Part shown: positions 1 to 7,748 of the stretch, piece after piece
Layout of the letters: the number at the start of each line of letters is the position of its first letter
Numbering within the stretch: position 1 is the first letter of the stretch
NCBI GenBank assembly: GCA_013824015.1
Contig: PNNC01000205.1
Coordinates: 1 to 64,000, forward strand
Origin: Polaromonas sp.
Lineage (GTDB): Bacteria > Pseudomonadota > Gammaproteobacteria > Burkholderiales > Burkholderiaceae_C
Length of the DNA stretch: 64,000 nucleotides
Direction of reading: 5' to 3'
The notes under the pieces: generated by a model
The model's input: the letters and a program-made list of their open reading frames with translations, nothing else
Told to the model about the DNA's origin: nothing
Database searches by the model: none
Position numbers and translations under genes: made by a program

Positions 1-362
1 TCGCCGTGTATCTCGGCAATATCGATTTCGGCCGAGCCCTTGAACGCGCCATGCTCGGCGATCTGGATCACGCGCGAGTCCATGGTGGCTTCGACCAGGC
101 CTTCCACCACCAGCGTGTCGCAGTCGGTGATCTCGACACCCTTGAGCTTGATGTTGGGCCCCACTGTCAGCTTGCTGCCGCCTTCGCGCGAAGGGCTGCC
201 GGCCGTTGCGGTGTTCGCCTGCGCGGGCGTTGCGCTCACCGATGCGGCACCCGTGGCTGCCGCCGGGGAACCATTGGTATAGGGGTTCGGATTGGGACTG
301 CCGTGTCGCAGGCTGGTGGGTTCGTTGTCGCGCTTGCCGAAGAACGGTGATTGCAGTGCCAT
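1..362 (-). CDS. Bactofilin (polymer-forming cytoskeletal protein), 3' part outside window
   Basis: The minus-strand frame starts at an ATG at 362, preceded by a good ribosome site (AAGGAA), and runs off the left edge after about 120 codons. A disordered Ala/Ser/Thr/Asn-rich leader of about 60 residues is followed by the start of a bactofilin (DUF583) beta-helix: KLTVGPNIKLKGVEITDCDT, then a turn reading VVEGLVEATMDSRVIQIAEH. Bactofilins polymerise without nucleotides on the inner face of the membrane and localise cell-wall or polysaccharide enzymes. The C-terminal half is not visible. Its position next to an exopolysaccharide operon with a second bactofilin-like protein may be functional, but it is probably a separate transcription unit. 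Confidence 0.85.
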   Translation of the reverse strand, partial: MALQSPFFGKRDNEPTSLRHGSPNPNPYTNGSPAAATGAASVSATPAQANTATAGSPSREGGSKLTVGPNIKLKGVEITDCDTLVVEGLVEATMDSRVIQIAEHGAFKGSAEIDIAEIHG

Positions 363-516
363 GGGGTTTCCTTCAAAAGAATCCGATGGTACGGAGACCG
401 CTGGCCGATGTCTCCACTGCTAATGCAAGATCAGTAACGAAATTAGTTGCAGTGCATGGGCGGTGTTGCCCTGCCCGCATCGGCCGCACCGGTGCTGCGG
501 GCGATAGACTCGCAGC

Positions 517-828
517 ATGAGCTACACACTGCGGATCTTTCACACCGACGATGTCAGCGCAGCGGAACGTGAGGCCGCCGCTCAGCGTTTTCGCGCGGCG
601 CTGGAGGCGTCGCTGGGTGACGCCAGCCTGGTCGTGCCGGTGTACCGGGCGTGGCTGCGGCTGCTGCTGGCGCATGGCGAGCAGGAACGTCCCTGGGACC
701 TGAGCCCGGCTGAACAGCTGCTGGCCGACCAGTGGGAGGCGGCCGAACTGGCAGCCACGCGCGCCGCCTTTGGTGCAGAGCGCTACATGGGGGACGCGCA
801 CTATGAACTCGACATCGGCGACCGTTGA
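517..828 (+). CDS. Conserved hypothetical protein, 103 aa
   Basis: Small acidic soluble protein (starts MSYTLRIFHTDD) with no signal peptide or membrane segment. It is mostly predicted helix, rich in Ala, Glu and Leu, with a conserved-looking stretch WDLSPAEQLLADQWEAAE. I do not recognise a characterised family. It is convergent with nothing and sits just upstream of a membrane-anchored hypothetical gene in the same direction. A TAGACT hexamer lies 6 nt before the ATG and no Shine-Dalgarno is visible, so a leaderless transcript is possible. Coding bias (high GC at third positions) supports a real gene. Confidence 0.6.
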   Translation: MSYTLRIFHTDDVSAAEREAAAQRFRAALEASLGDASLVVPVYRAWLRLLLAHGEQERPWDLSPAEQLLADQWEAAELAATRAAFGAERYMGDAHYELDIGDR

Positions 829-915
829 GAGCGCCGCCGCCGACCGTCTGGCCACACAGCCGGACCGGGCGCCGGCTTTTTGCCGATAATCCCTGCATTG
901 ACTGAAAGGCGTGTT

Positions 916-1347
916 GTGGAATCCGTGGTGTTTGTGCTTGTCGTCCTGGCCTTGCTGGGAGGGGCCGTCTTTGTCTGGCTGCGCAGGAAGCGGCGCAAGG
1001 CCGAAGCCGCACCCGCCCGGGAAACTGCCCACGAAGAAGTCGCCTACCAGGTCAGTTATGCGCCGCCCGAGTTCGAATGGAGCGGCACCACCACCGGCGC
1101 CCTGCCCCTGAAGACCCTGACCTACAAGCAGTACGAGTGCCTGGAGGATGCGCGTTACGGGTTCCGCATCGTTGCCGTGGCGCCGTCCGAGCGCAAACAG
1201 CCGCAGCCGCACAAAACCCGCGCCCATGGCCTGAAAACCGTGGCCTCGCTGCAGAAACACGGCTTTCTCGACGACGACGGCACCGGCGGTTATGTGATCA
1301 CCGACCACGGCCTGAACGCCCTCGAAGTCTGCAGCGTGCGCTACTGA
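916..1347 (+). CDS. Membrane-anchored hypothetical protein with winged-helix-like C terminus
   Basis: I chose the GTG at 916 because GAAAGG lies at 904-909, six bases upstream. The same frame is open from an ATG at 880. One N-terminal membrane segment (VVFVLVVLALLGGAVFVWL) is followed by a basic stretch RRKRRK, so the rest should be cytoplasmic. The C-terminal part reads GLKTVASLQKHGFLDDDGTG followed by YVITDHGLNAL, a pattern seen in winged-helix domains (helix, wing, then 'iT..G...L'). This is only a resemblance, and function is unknown. The gene converges on the exopolysaccharide operon. Confidence 0.6.
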   Translation: MESVVFVLVVLALLGGAVFVWLRRKRRKAEAAPARETAHEEVAYQVSYAPPEFEWSGTTTGALPLKTLTYKQYECLEDARYGFRIVAVAPSERKQPQPHKTRAHGLKTVASLQKHGFLDDDGTGGYVITDHGLNALEVCSVRY

Positions 1348-1352
1348 CCGGC

Positions 1353-1375
1353 CTGGCCGGGCCGGCGCCGGCCAG
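1353..1375. terminator. GC-rich hairpin between convergent genes
   Basis: CTGGCCGG (1353-1360) and CCGGCCAG (1368-1375) form an 8-bp perfect stem with a 7-base loop in the 30-bp gap between two convergent stop codons. No T-run follows on either strand, so this is at best a weak bidirectional terminator. Confidence 0.35.
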
Positions 1376-1377
1376 AC

Positions 1378-2217
1378 TCAGACGGTCGCGTCTTTCGGGG
1401 CCTTGCTCACCGCCCAGGAATACAGGGCGACAAACACCAGCGCGTCGAACACCGCGCCAAAGCAGATGTAAAGCACCGGCATGAACAGCACCGACAGGTG
1501 TTGCATCAGGAAAGCCTGCGCCAGCACCTGGTGCGGCACCATGACGATCAGGAACAGCAGGATCAGCGCGGTGTGGAACAGCTTGGACAACAGGCCCTGG
1601 TTCAGGATGTAGTAACCCATCGCCAGCATCAGCGGCGTGGCCAGGATCACCACGTAACCGATGGTCATCAGTTCCTCGCTGTGGCGCGCCACGCTGTAGG
1701 GAAAGGGCGTGGGGGTCAACCAGAACCAGGCCAGCGCGATGAGCTGCACCACGCAGAAGATGCGCAGCGGGTATTTCAGCGGCAGCGCCGCGTCGCGCAT
1801 GCGCATCGACAGCCCCAGGCCAAGCAGCGCAAGCACCGTGGTCACCACCATCGTGGTCATGCCCGGCATCAGGTCACCCTCGGGCACATTGGACAGCACC
1901 AGCGCGTATTGCCCCGCCTCGTTGAGCCGGGTGGACAGACCGAAAGGCAGGTTCAGGCCGGCCGACCAGAACAGGATGCATTCGCGCCAGAACGCCAGCA
2001 GCAGCGGCTTGGCCCAGAACAGCAGGCCACACAGCAGCACCGGCAGCACGATGGCCTGCGCCAGCAGCCAGGGCGTGACCTTGAGCGGGGTGATGGCGCG
2101 GTGCGGGCGCACCTTGACATTGCGCGCCCTGGCTTGCCTGACCGCGGCAAACGAGGCATGAAAGACGCGATCATGCTCGCGCGCCTCCTCGGAAACAGAA
2201 ATGGTTTTGGAGCTCAT
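1378..2217 (-). CDS. Polytopic membrane protein, last gene of exopolysaccharide operon
   Basis: 279 aa, starting MSSKTISVSEEAREHDR. The ATG at 2217 lies 8 nt after the yaiO stop; the longer open frame upstream is overlapped by yaiO. A roughly 55-residue basic cytoplasmic N terminus precedes about six hydrophobic segments, among them LLAQAIVLPVLLCGLLFWA, MVVTTVLALLGLGL, IFCVVQLIALAWFWL and FHTALILLFLIVMVP. I recognise no catalytic motif, and it is not a clear flippase, acyltransferase or exosortase. Its place at the end of the operon suggests a membrane role in polymer export, modification or assembly. That is inference from context only. Confidence 0.7.
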   Translation of the reverse strand: MSSKTISVSEEAREHDRVFHASFAAVRQARARNVKVRPHRAITPLKVTPWLLAQAIVLPVLLCGLLFWAKPLLLAFWRECILFWSAGLNLPFGLSTRLNEAGQYALVLSNVPEGDLMPGMTTMVVTTVLALLGLGLSMRMRDAALPLKYPLRIFCVVQLIALAWFWLTPTPFPYSVARHSEELMTIGYVVILATPLMLAMGYYILNQGLLSKLFHTALILLFLIVMVPHQVLAQAFLMQHLSVLFMPVLYICFGAVFDALVFVALYSWAVSKAPKDATV

Positions 2218-2225
2218 GGGCTTGA

Positions 2226-3065
2226 TCAGAAGTCGTGGAAGATGCCGACGTTCACGCCGCTGCGGCGGTAGGACGGGTTGGTGTAGCGGTTGGCGCCGAC
2301 GAGCACGCCGGTGCTCGGCGTCAGCCAGTGCCGCCAGCTCAGGCTGGCCTCGCGGCTGTTGAAGTTGACCAGCTGCGCCCCGGCGGCCACCGCCAGGTAG
2401 CCTTCGCTGCCCCAGCCGTAGCGGCCGGTCACCAGGTCCTGCTTGTTGCGACCCCAGGTCAGCGCCACAAACTGCTGCTGGCTTTTGACCGAACCCGGAT
2501 TGCTGGTGTTGAAACGCACGCCGCCCTCGACGATCCACGGCGCTTCGAAATAATAGGCCGCGCCCAGCGACACGCTGCGGTCGGTATACCCTGTGGGCGC
2601 GTCGTAATAACCAACACCCACCGAGCCAACCAGGTTGCGGCCGGGCAGAAACTTGCGGTACAGGGTCGCGTCGATACGCGCCTTGGGCAGGTAAAAAGCG
2701 CCGTCACCCGCGCCGATCGCCACCGAGGCATGCCAGTCGGGGTTGAAGGTATAGGTGTCACTGACCCCCACAAAGGTGCCCGACTGACCGAAACGATGGT
2801 GCTGCGACAGCTCCCCCTGCAACACATGCGCGCCGGCGCCGTAGGTGCCGCGCAGGGTCAGGTCGCGCCAGTTGCCGAAGCCGCCGGTCAACCTTTGCGC
2901 CCCCGCGCTGAGTTCCAGGCTGCGCTGGGGCGGAGCGCCTTCGGAGGCCGGCGGCGCGGCGGCCATGCTGACCTGGTTGGGCACGGCCGTCTGGCTTTGG
3001 GCCAGGACTGGCGCAAGCGGCAACAGGCAAGCCGCCAGGGCAAGGACGGGGGTGATTCTGGACAT
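2226..3065 (-). CDS. YaiO-family outer-membrane beta-barrel protein
   Basis: 279 aa with a Sec signal peptide (cleavage probably after PVLAQS, about residue 22). Alternating hydrophobic/polar beta strands fill the remainder, and the protein ends in Phe (GVNVGIFHDF), typical of Bam substrates. Strand segments such as LTLRGTYGAGAHVLQGELSQ and the paired YGWGSEGYLAV match the YaiO outer-membrane family. In this operon it is the best candidate for the outer-membrane pore of a synthase-dependent polysaccharide, comparable in role to AlgE, PgaA or BcsC. Unlike PgaA and BcsC, it has no TPR domain. The family is recognised with confidence; the export role is inferred. Confidence 0.85.
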   Translation of the reverse strand: MSRITPVLALAACLLPLAPVLAQSQTAVPNQVSMAAAPPASEGAPPQRSLELSAGAQRLTGGFGNWRDLTLRGTYGAGAHVLQGELSQHHRFGQSGTFVGVSDTYTFNPDWHASVAIGAGDGAFYLPKARIDATLYRKFLPGRNLVGSVGVGYYDAPTGYTDRSVSLGAAYYFEAPWIVEGGVRFNTSNPGSVKSQQQFVALTWGRNKQDLVTGRYGWGSEGYLAVAAGAQLVNFNSREASLSWRHWLTPSTGVLVGANRYTNPSYRRSGVNVGIFHDF

Positions 3066-3122
3066 GAAACTTCCTCTAAAAAACGGTCGGGTATCGGACG
3101 GCGGATGGGCGGTCGCTCGCGC

Positions 3123-4109
3123 TCAGGTGCAGCGGGCCGCAGCGTCGACCGCGTTCACGCCCTTGCTGACCAGCAACTGGTAGGCGGTTTCATCGGTCAC
3201 GGCCCAGCGCGCCGAATGCCGCAGGGGCGTGGCTTCGCGCAGCCAGCAACTGGCCGTGGCCTTGTCGTCCTGGCGCAGCGCCAGCACGGCCAGCACACCC
3301 CAGGGATAGTCGGCCTTGCCGTGGTTCAGCCATTCGCTGCGGTGCTGCTGCATCCATGCGCGGTAATGCTGCCGGGCGTCCGCCGGCAACAGCGGGAAAT
3401 CCACCAGCAGCGGAAAAACCTGGGCGACGTGGTCCGGGTAGAACGCGGCTTTCTGCGATCGCTGCTCAAGCTGGGTGGACACCAGAAAACGCTTGTCGAC
3501 CGGATTCCAGAAGGTGGCATGAATGGCGCGCGCCAGCTTGCCGGCTTCGGCGCGCTGCGCGGCCTGGCGGCTGTGGACCTTGAGTGACCAGACTTCCAGG
3601 TTGTCCATGAACAGGCCATGCAGCACCAGCGGCGACACCATGTACACGCCGCGCGAAGGCTGGAACAGATGCGCCAGCGACGCCTGGCTGACGGAATGGC
3701 TTTTTTGCCAGGCCGGGTTTTTGGCGAGCTTGTCCGGCATGGTTTCCAGCAGGCGCATCCACATGGCGAGCAGCGAGTCGTCCGCATCGGCGCTCTGGCA
3801 GGCCGCCCAGGTGTTGGCTGCACCGCGGCAAAAGCGGTCGAAAGTGCCGTCGGGTTTCTGGCGCGGCAGCAGCCAGTTGACGAATTTTTCCGCGGGCTGC
3901 GCGATCACCATGCCGTTGTCATGTGCCAGCAGCAGGGCCTGCATCGCGAAGTAGGGGTCGGCCGATGCGCCGCCGTTGAGCACCGTGATGGCGCCGCTCG
4001 CATCGGAATAGGCCCGCAGGTCCAGTGCCGGCGCGGCAGCCGCGCCCGCCGGATGGATCAGCGAGGTGACCAGCGCGCAGCCGGCCAGGAGGAAACGGAA
4101 TGATTTCAT
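3123..4109 (-). CDS. Periplasmic (alpha/alpha)6-barrel, glycosidase-like protein
   Basis: 328 aa with a cleavable signal peptide (residues 1-24, AGAAAA). Repeating helical pairs with aromatic and acidic residues (LPRQKPDGTFDRFCRGAANT, DADDSLLAMWMRLLETMP, YPDHVAQVFPLLVDFPLL) resemble six-hairpin glycosidases or polysaccharide lyases. The DADDS acidic pair could be catalytic; this is unproven. The ATG overlaps the upstream stop (ATGA), so translation is coupled. In alginate, cellulose and PNAG systems a periplasmic hydrolase trims or clears polymer (AlgL, BcsZ, PgaB), and this protein sits in the equivalent position. The substrate is unknown. Confidence 0.7.
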   Translation of the reverse strand: MKSFRFLLAGCALVTSLIHPAGAAAAPALDLRAYSDASGAITVLNGGASADPYFAMQALLLAHDNGMVIAQPAEKFVNWLLPRQKPDGTFDRFCRGAANTWAACQSADADDSLLAMWMRLLETMPDKLAKNPAWQKSHSVSQASLAHLFQPSRGVYMVSPLVLHGLFMDNLEVWSLKVHSRQAAQRAEAGKLARAIHATFWNPVDKRFLVSTQLEQRSQKAAFYPDHVAQVFPLLVDFPLLPADARQHYRAWMQQHRSEWLNHGKADYPWGVLAVLALRQDDKATASCWLREATPLRHSARWAVTDETAYQLLVSKGVNAVDAAARCT

Positions 4110-5146
4110 GCGGCCTTCACCATGCCTATTTCGCGGGCCCAGACCGTGCCGTGAACGGTGACACCGTCCTCGACGATGATGTTGTTGGCCGTCACCGTGG
4201 TCTGCGCATCGGGCAGGCCGATCACCGCGCCGGCGCCGATCAGCACATCACTTTCCGACACCAGCGGACCCCAGGCCCGGGCCTGCTTGAACACATACAC
4301 GCGTTTTTCACAGGTCACCGCGCCATGCACCTCGGCGCCGTAACCGATGCTCACACCTTCGCGGGCCTTGATGTCGCCGATGACCCGGGTGCCCATGCCG
4401 ATGGTCAGGAAACCGGTCACCACCAGCGAGCCGCGGTAAATGCAGTCCGGCGGCAGCGCGCAGTTGCCGCGTATCAGGAACAGCGAAGGTGTCTGCTGCA
4501 CCGCATCGGGCAGGTCCGCGTAACTGGCGTCCGACAGCGTGCCGGTGTAGGGCTCGGGCCCGCTGCCGTCGCGGGAACCGAAATGCAGTGACGGCGCATG
4601 CAGGCGTTCGAACCAGGTTTCATTGCCGAGGTTTATCGCCACGCCGGCGGACACCCGGCGCAATGCAATGCCGTTGCGCCCCACGCGCAGCACGCCGTCG
4701 GCATGGGCCCAGTCGTGGATTTCACCTTCAGGGCCCAGGCGGATGTCCCCGGTGGCGTACACCGCTGAAAACGCGGAGCCGGCGCCTGCGTGCAGGTCGC
4801 CCCGCACATACACCGGCTGCTTGCTCAGAATGGCGTCGCTGTCGATGATGCTGGCGCGCGCGATCAGGCGCTTGCCGGCACCTTTCCAGTCCCCGGCGTC
4901 GGGCTGGACCGGCAAAAACTCGAAGTCTTCATAACCGGTGGACGGGCCGTCGCCCAGCTTCGCCGATACGTCCGCATGCAGACGCCGTGCGAAGTGGTCA
5001 ATGTCACTGGTGTAATTGGCAGACACCGGCAGCGCGGCCAGGTCTGTGGGATAACGCCACTCGCGGAAAGCCGGCACAAAGGGCAAGGTCAGCAGGATCA
5101 GGCAGACCAGCGCAAACGCGGCATAGGTGAGATAACTTTCAGACAT
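4106..5146 (-). CDS. Membrane-anchored bactofilin-like left-handed beta-helix protein
   Basis: 346 aa. One N-terminal transmembrane helix (YLTYAAFALVCLILLTLPFV) is followed by REWR, which by the positive-inside rule favours a cytoplasmic body. From about residue 110 there are beta-helix rungs with short hydrophobic repeats: ASIIDSDAILSKQPVYVRGD, GSLVVTGFLTIGMGTRVIGD, VSIGYGAEVHGAVTC and DVLIGAGAVIGLP. This is the pattern of bactofilins and hexapeptide proteins, but no acetyltransferase active site is evident. The start overlaps the glycosyltransferase stop (TAATG). A scaffold that positions the synthase in the membrane is a reasonable guess. An alternative is an E. coli YaiX-type transferase remnant. 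Confidence 0.7.
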   Translation of the reverse strand: MSESYLTYAAFALVCLILLTLPFVPAFREWRYPTDLAALPVSANYTSDIDHFARRLHADVSAKLGDGPSTGYEDFEFLPVQPDAGDWKGAGKRLIARASIIDSDAILSKQPVYVRGDLHAGAGSAFSAVYATGDIRLGPEGEIHDWAHADGVLRVGRNGIALRRVSAGVAINLGNETWFERLHAPSLHFGSRDGSGPEPYTGTLSDASYADLPDAVQQTPSLFLIRGNCALPPDCIYRGSLVVTGFLTIGMGTRVIGDIKAREGVSIGYGAEVHGAVTCEKRVYVFKQARAWGPLVSESDVLIGAGAVIGLPDAQTTVTANNIIVEDGVTVHGTVWAREIGMVKAA

Positions 5147-6579
5147 TACTTGACCACCTTTTGAGCTGCGCGGTAACGGATGGTTTTGTCCCAGACCATG
5201 TCGCGCTTGAGCAGGCGGTCCAGCATCAGGCTCCAGACCGCACCGGAGATCGCGAAGAGGCTGACCAGGAAACCCAGCATGTTGAAGGGCAGCAGCCGCA
5301 GGCGCCGGCGATTGCCGTCGATCAGCACCGCCACCACGATTTCAAAGAAGGCGGCAAAGTTGCCCAGCGTGCCGTAGATCATCAGCGCGAAGATGGGAAT
5401 CAGTTGCGACAGCAGCGAGCCGGCATTGAGGAAATACAGCCCCAGCGCCAGGCACCAGCCGACCAGCATGACCAGCGGAATGACGAAGACGAACAGCAGC
5501 AGCAGGCCGTCCACACGCTGGCTCAGGGTCAGGTAGGGACTGCTGGCAAACTGCCACCAGTACCTGGCCATCACCTGGTTGTGGCCCTTGGCCCAACGCG
5601 AGACCTGCTTGATGCGCACGCCCCACTCCTCGGGCACTTCCTCATAACATTCAGAGCGGTTGGTGTAGACCGTTTTCCAGCCGTTGAACATCAGCCGGAA
5701 AGTGATGTCGGTGTCCTCGGCCAGCGTGTCGTCATGCCAGCCGCCCACCGCCTCGACGGCCGACAGGCGCACACCGCCCACGGTGCCGCCGTACTGCGGC
5801 ATCAGGTTCAGGTTCATGCGCGCCTGCTGGTCCACCTGGTAGCCGGCCGAGCGTTCGAGGTCCAGCATGCGCGTCAGCAGGTTGGCGCCGCTGTTCACGG
5901 GCACCACCCGGCCCATCACCGCACCGATTTCCGGGTCGAAAAACGGCGCCACCAGCTGTTTCAGCAGCCCGCGCCCCGGCACGTAATCGGCGTCGAAAAT
6001 GATGGCGATGTCGCCCTCGGCGAAGTGCAGCGCGTCCTTGAGCGCAGCCGATTTGCCGGCCTTGCCGCCGACGCGGTGAAAGGGCGAGATGCGCCCGGGA
6101 TGACGCGCCACGTAGTCGTCGATGATGGCGGCCGTGCCGTCGCTGGAGCGGTCGTTGACCGGAATGATCTTCAGGCGGTCCGCCGGGTAGTCGGTATTGA
6201 GCAGCGCTTCCATGCAGCCGGCAATCACCCGCTCCTCATTGTGGGCAGCAATAAACACGGTGATCATGGGCCAGCGGGCCACCGCGATGTCGATGTAGGG
6301 GTGGCGCTGCACGCCGGTCAGGCGGTTCATGGTGAACATGAAGTGCCGGATGCCATACAGCGTCATGAGCAGCACAATGAACACCAGCAGGCAGGCCATC
6401 ACCGCGGCCACCGGGTAGTCCTTGAAGGTGGGCACCAGGCCCTCGGTCACGGGCTGGGCCCAGGCCGGCAGCGCAGTGGCGAGCGACACCAGCGCCGCTG
6501 CCAACACACGGCGCGGGACGCCGGTCTGCAATGGCACACGGCTGGGGGAAGGCCGCAAGCAGCTCGGATCAACAGGCAT
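5146..6579 (-). CDS. Processive family 2 glycosyltransferase, polysaccharide synthase
   Basis: 477 aa. An N-terminal signal-like hydrophobic stretch and a membrane segment (about residues 57-78) precede a cytosolic GT2 domain with VNDRSSDGT, the metal-binding FDADY, TLAEDTDITFR (acceptor/base) and QVSRW, the Q-x-x-R-W signature of processive synthases such as BcsA and PgaC. Three or more C-terminal membrane segments (LLLLFVFVIPLVMLVGWCLA and following) would form the polymer channel. It should polymerise a UDP-sugar and push the chain across the inner membrane. WecB, encoded 20 bp upstream, suggests UDP-ManNAc or UDP-GlcNAc as substrate. No PilZ domain is present, so any c-di-GMP control would have to be indirect. 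Confidence 0.88.
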   Translation of the reverse strand: MPVDPSCLRPSPSRVPLQTGVPRRVLAAALVSLATALPAWAQPVTEGLVPTFKDYPVAAVMACLLVFIVLLMTLYGIRHFMFTMNRLTGVQRHPYIDIAVARWPMITVFIAAHNEERVIAGCMEALLNTDYPADRLKIIPVNDRSSDGTAAIIDDYVARHPGRISPFHRVGGKAGKSAALKDALHFAEGDIAIIFDADYVPGRGLLKQLVAPFFDPEIGAVMGRVVPVNSGANLLTRMLDLERSAGYQVDQQARMNLNLMPQYGGTVGGVRLSAVEAVGGWHDDTLAEDTDITFRLMFNGWKTVYTNRSECYEEVPEEWGVRIKQVSRWAKGHNQVMARYWWQFASSPYLTLSQRVDGLLLLFVFVIPLVMLVGWCLALGLYFLNAGSLLSQLIPIFALMIYGTLGNFAAFFEIVVAVLIDGNRRRLRLLPFNMLGFLVSLFAISGAVWSLMLDRLLKRDMVWDKTIRYRAAQKVVK

Positions 6580-6599
6580 GATGCAACTCCGGAAAAAGA

Positions 6600-7748
6600 T
6601 CAGGCCAGGACCGGCTGCGCCACAGGCGCGCCGACCAGGCTGTGTTTGAGTGCGGCCACGATCTGCGCGGACGCCGTGCCGTCGCCGAACGGATTGCCGG
6701 CCCGCGCCATGCGGGTCCAGGCCGCGCTGTCCTGCGTCAGGCGGGTCACTTCATTGACGATGGCGCTGCGGGTGGCGCCGATCAACAGCGCACAGCCCGC
6801 CTCAATCGCCTCGGGCCGCTCGGTCTCGTCGCGCAGCACCAGGACCGGCACGCCGAAGGTCGGCGCCTCTTCCTGCAGGCCACCGGAGTCGGTCAGCACC
6901 AGCCACGCATCGGCCAGCGCCTGCTGCATGCCGGTGTAGTCCAGCGGCGCTGTCAGTGTCACGTTGGCCATGCCGCCCAGGATGCTGTTGACCGGCCCCT
7001 GGATCACCGGGTTGAGGTGAACCGGAAACAGCACCTGCAAGTCGGGCTGCTGGCGCGCAATGTCGGCAATCGCATGGCAGATTTCCTCCACATCACGGCC
7101 CCAGTTTTCGCGGCGATGCACCGTCACCAGCAGATGACCGCGGCCCGGCACCCGGCGCTGGACGCCGCGGTGCGCGCAGGTCCACTGCTGGGCGTCGACC
7201 ACCGTGTTGCCGGTGAGGGTGATGAATTCGTCGGCAATGCCCTCGGTCTGCAGCGCCACGCGGGCGCGCTGGGTCGGCGCAAAATGAAAGCGCGCGAGCC
7301 GGCTGAGCATCTGGCGCAGACCTTCTTCGGGGAAAGGCCGGGCCAGGTTGTAGGTGCGCAAGCCAGCCTCGACATGCGCCACCGGCACGCGGTGGTAAAA
7401 CCCGGCCAGCGCGCCCTGAAAGGCGCTTTCGGTGTCGCCCTGAACCACCACCAGCGACCAGTCGCGCTGTTGCATCACCGCGTCGAGCTGCCGGCGGCAG
7501 CCGGTGCTGAAGTCCAGCAGGCTGTCGCCGTCGCGTGTGAGCGCGATATCCGGCGTCACATCAAAACAGGCCAGGATCTGGTCCGCCATGTCGGCGTGCT
7601 GGCCGGTATGCAGCCAGGACACACGTGCCCAGGGCGCCTCGCGCAGGGCGTGGTACAGCGGCGCCAGCTTGATGATTTCCGGGCGGGTGCCCGAGACCAG
7701 AAGAATGTCGTGGACGGCGCCGGCACGCAGCGGTGAGGACCCGCTCAT
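6600..7748 (-). CDS. wecB: UDP-N-acetylglucosamine 2-epimerase (non-hydrolysing)
   Basis: 382 aa, the usual length. The N-terminal Rossmann half carries SGTRPEIIKLAPLYHAL, then VVVQGDTESAF and HVEAGLRTYNLARPFPEEG (catalytic region). The C-terminal UDP-binding half has LTDSGGLQEEAPTFGVPVLV and DETERPEAI. The enzyme interconverts UDP-GlcNAc and UDP-ManNAc in the cytoplasm. Its ATG overlaps the stop of the 97-aa gene (ATGA) and it sits 20 bp before the synthase. No UDP-ManNAc dehydrogenase (wecC) is in the operon, so the polymer would contain ManNAc rather than ManNAcA unless that enzyme lies elsewhere. Confidence 0.93.
   Translation of the reverse strand: MSGSSPLRAGAVHDILLVSGTRPEIIKLAPLYHALREAPWARVSWLHTGQHADMADQILACFDVTPDIALTRDGDSLLDFSTGCRRQLDAVMQQRDWSLVVVQGDTESAFQGALAGFYHRVPVAHVEAGLRTYNLARPFPEEGLRQMLSRLARFHFAPTQRARVALQTEGIADEFITLTGNTVVDAQQWTCAHRGVQRRVPGRGHLLVTVHRRENWGRDVEEICHAIADIARQQPDLQVLFPVHLNPVIQGPVNSILGGMANVTLTAPLDYTGMQQALADAWLVLTDSGGLQEEAPTFGVPVLVLRDETERPEAIEAGCALLIGATRSAIVNEVTRLTQDSAAWTRMARAGNPFGDGTASAQIVAALKHSLVGAPVAQPVLA

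Noticed and set aside
5161-6939. 592-codon plus-strand open frame across the GT2 and wecB genes
   Set aside because: It is His/Gln/Arg-rich low-complexity translation, antisense to two clear enzymes.
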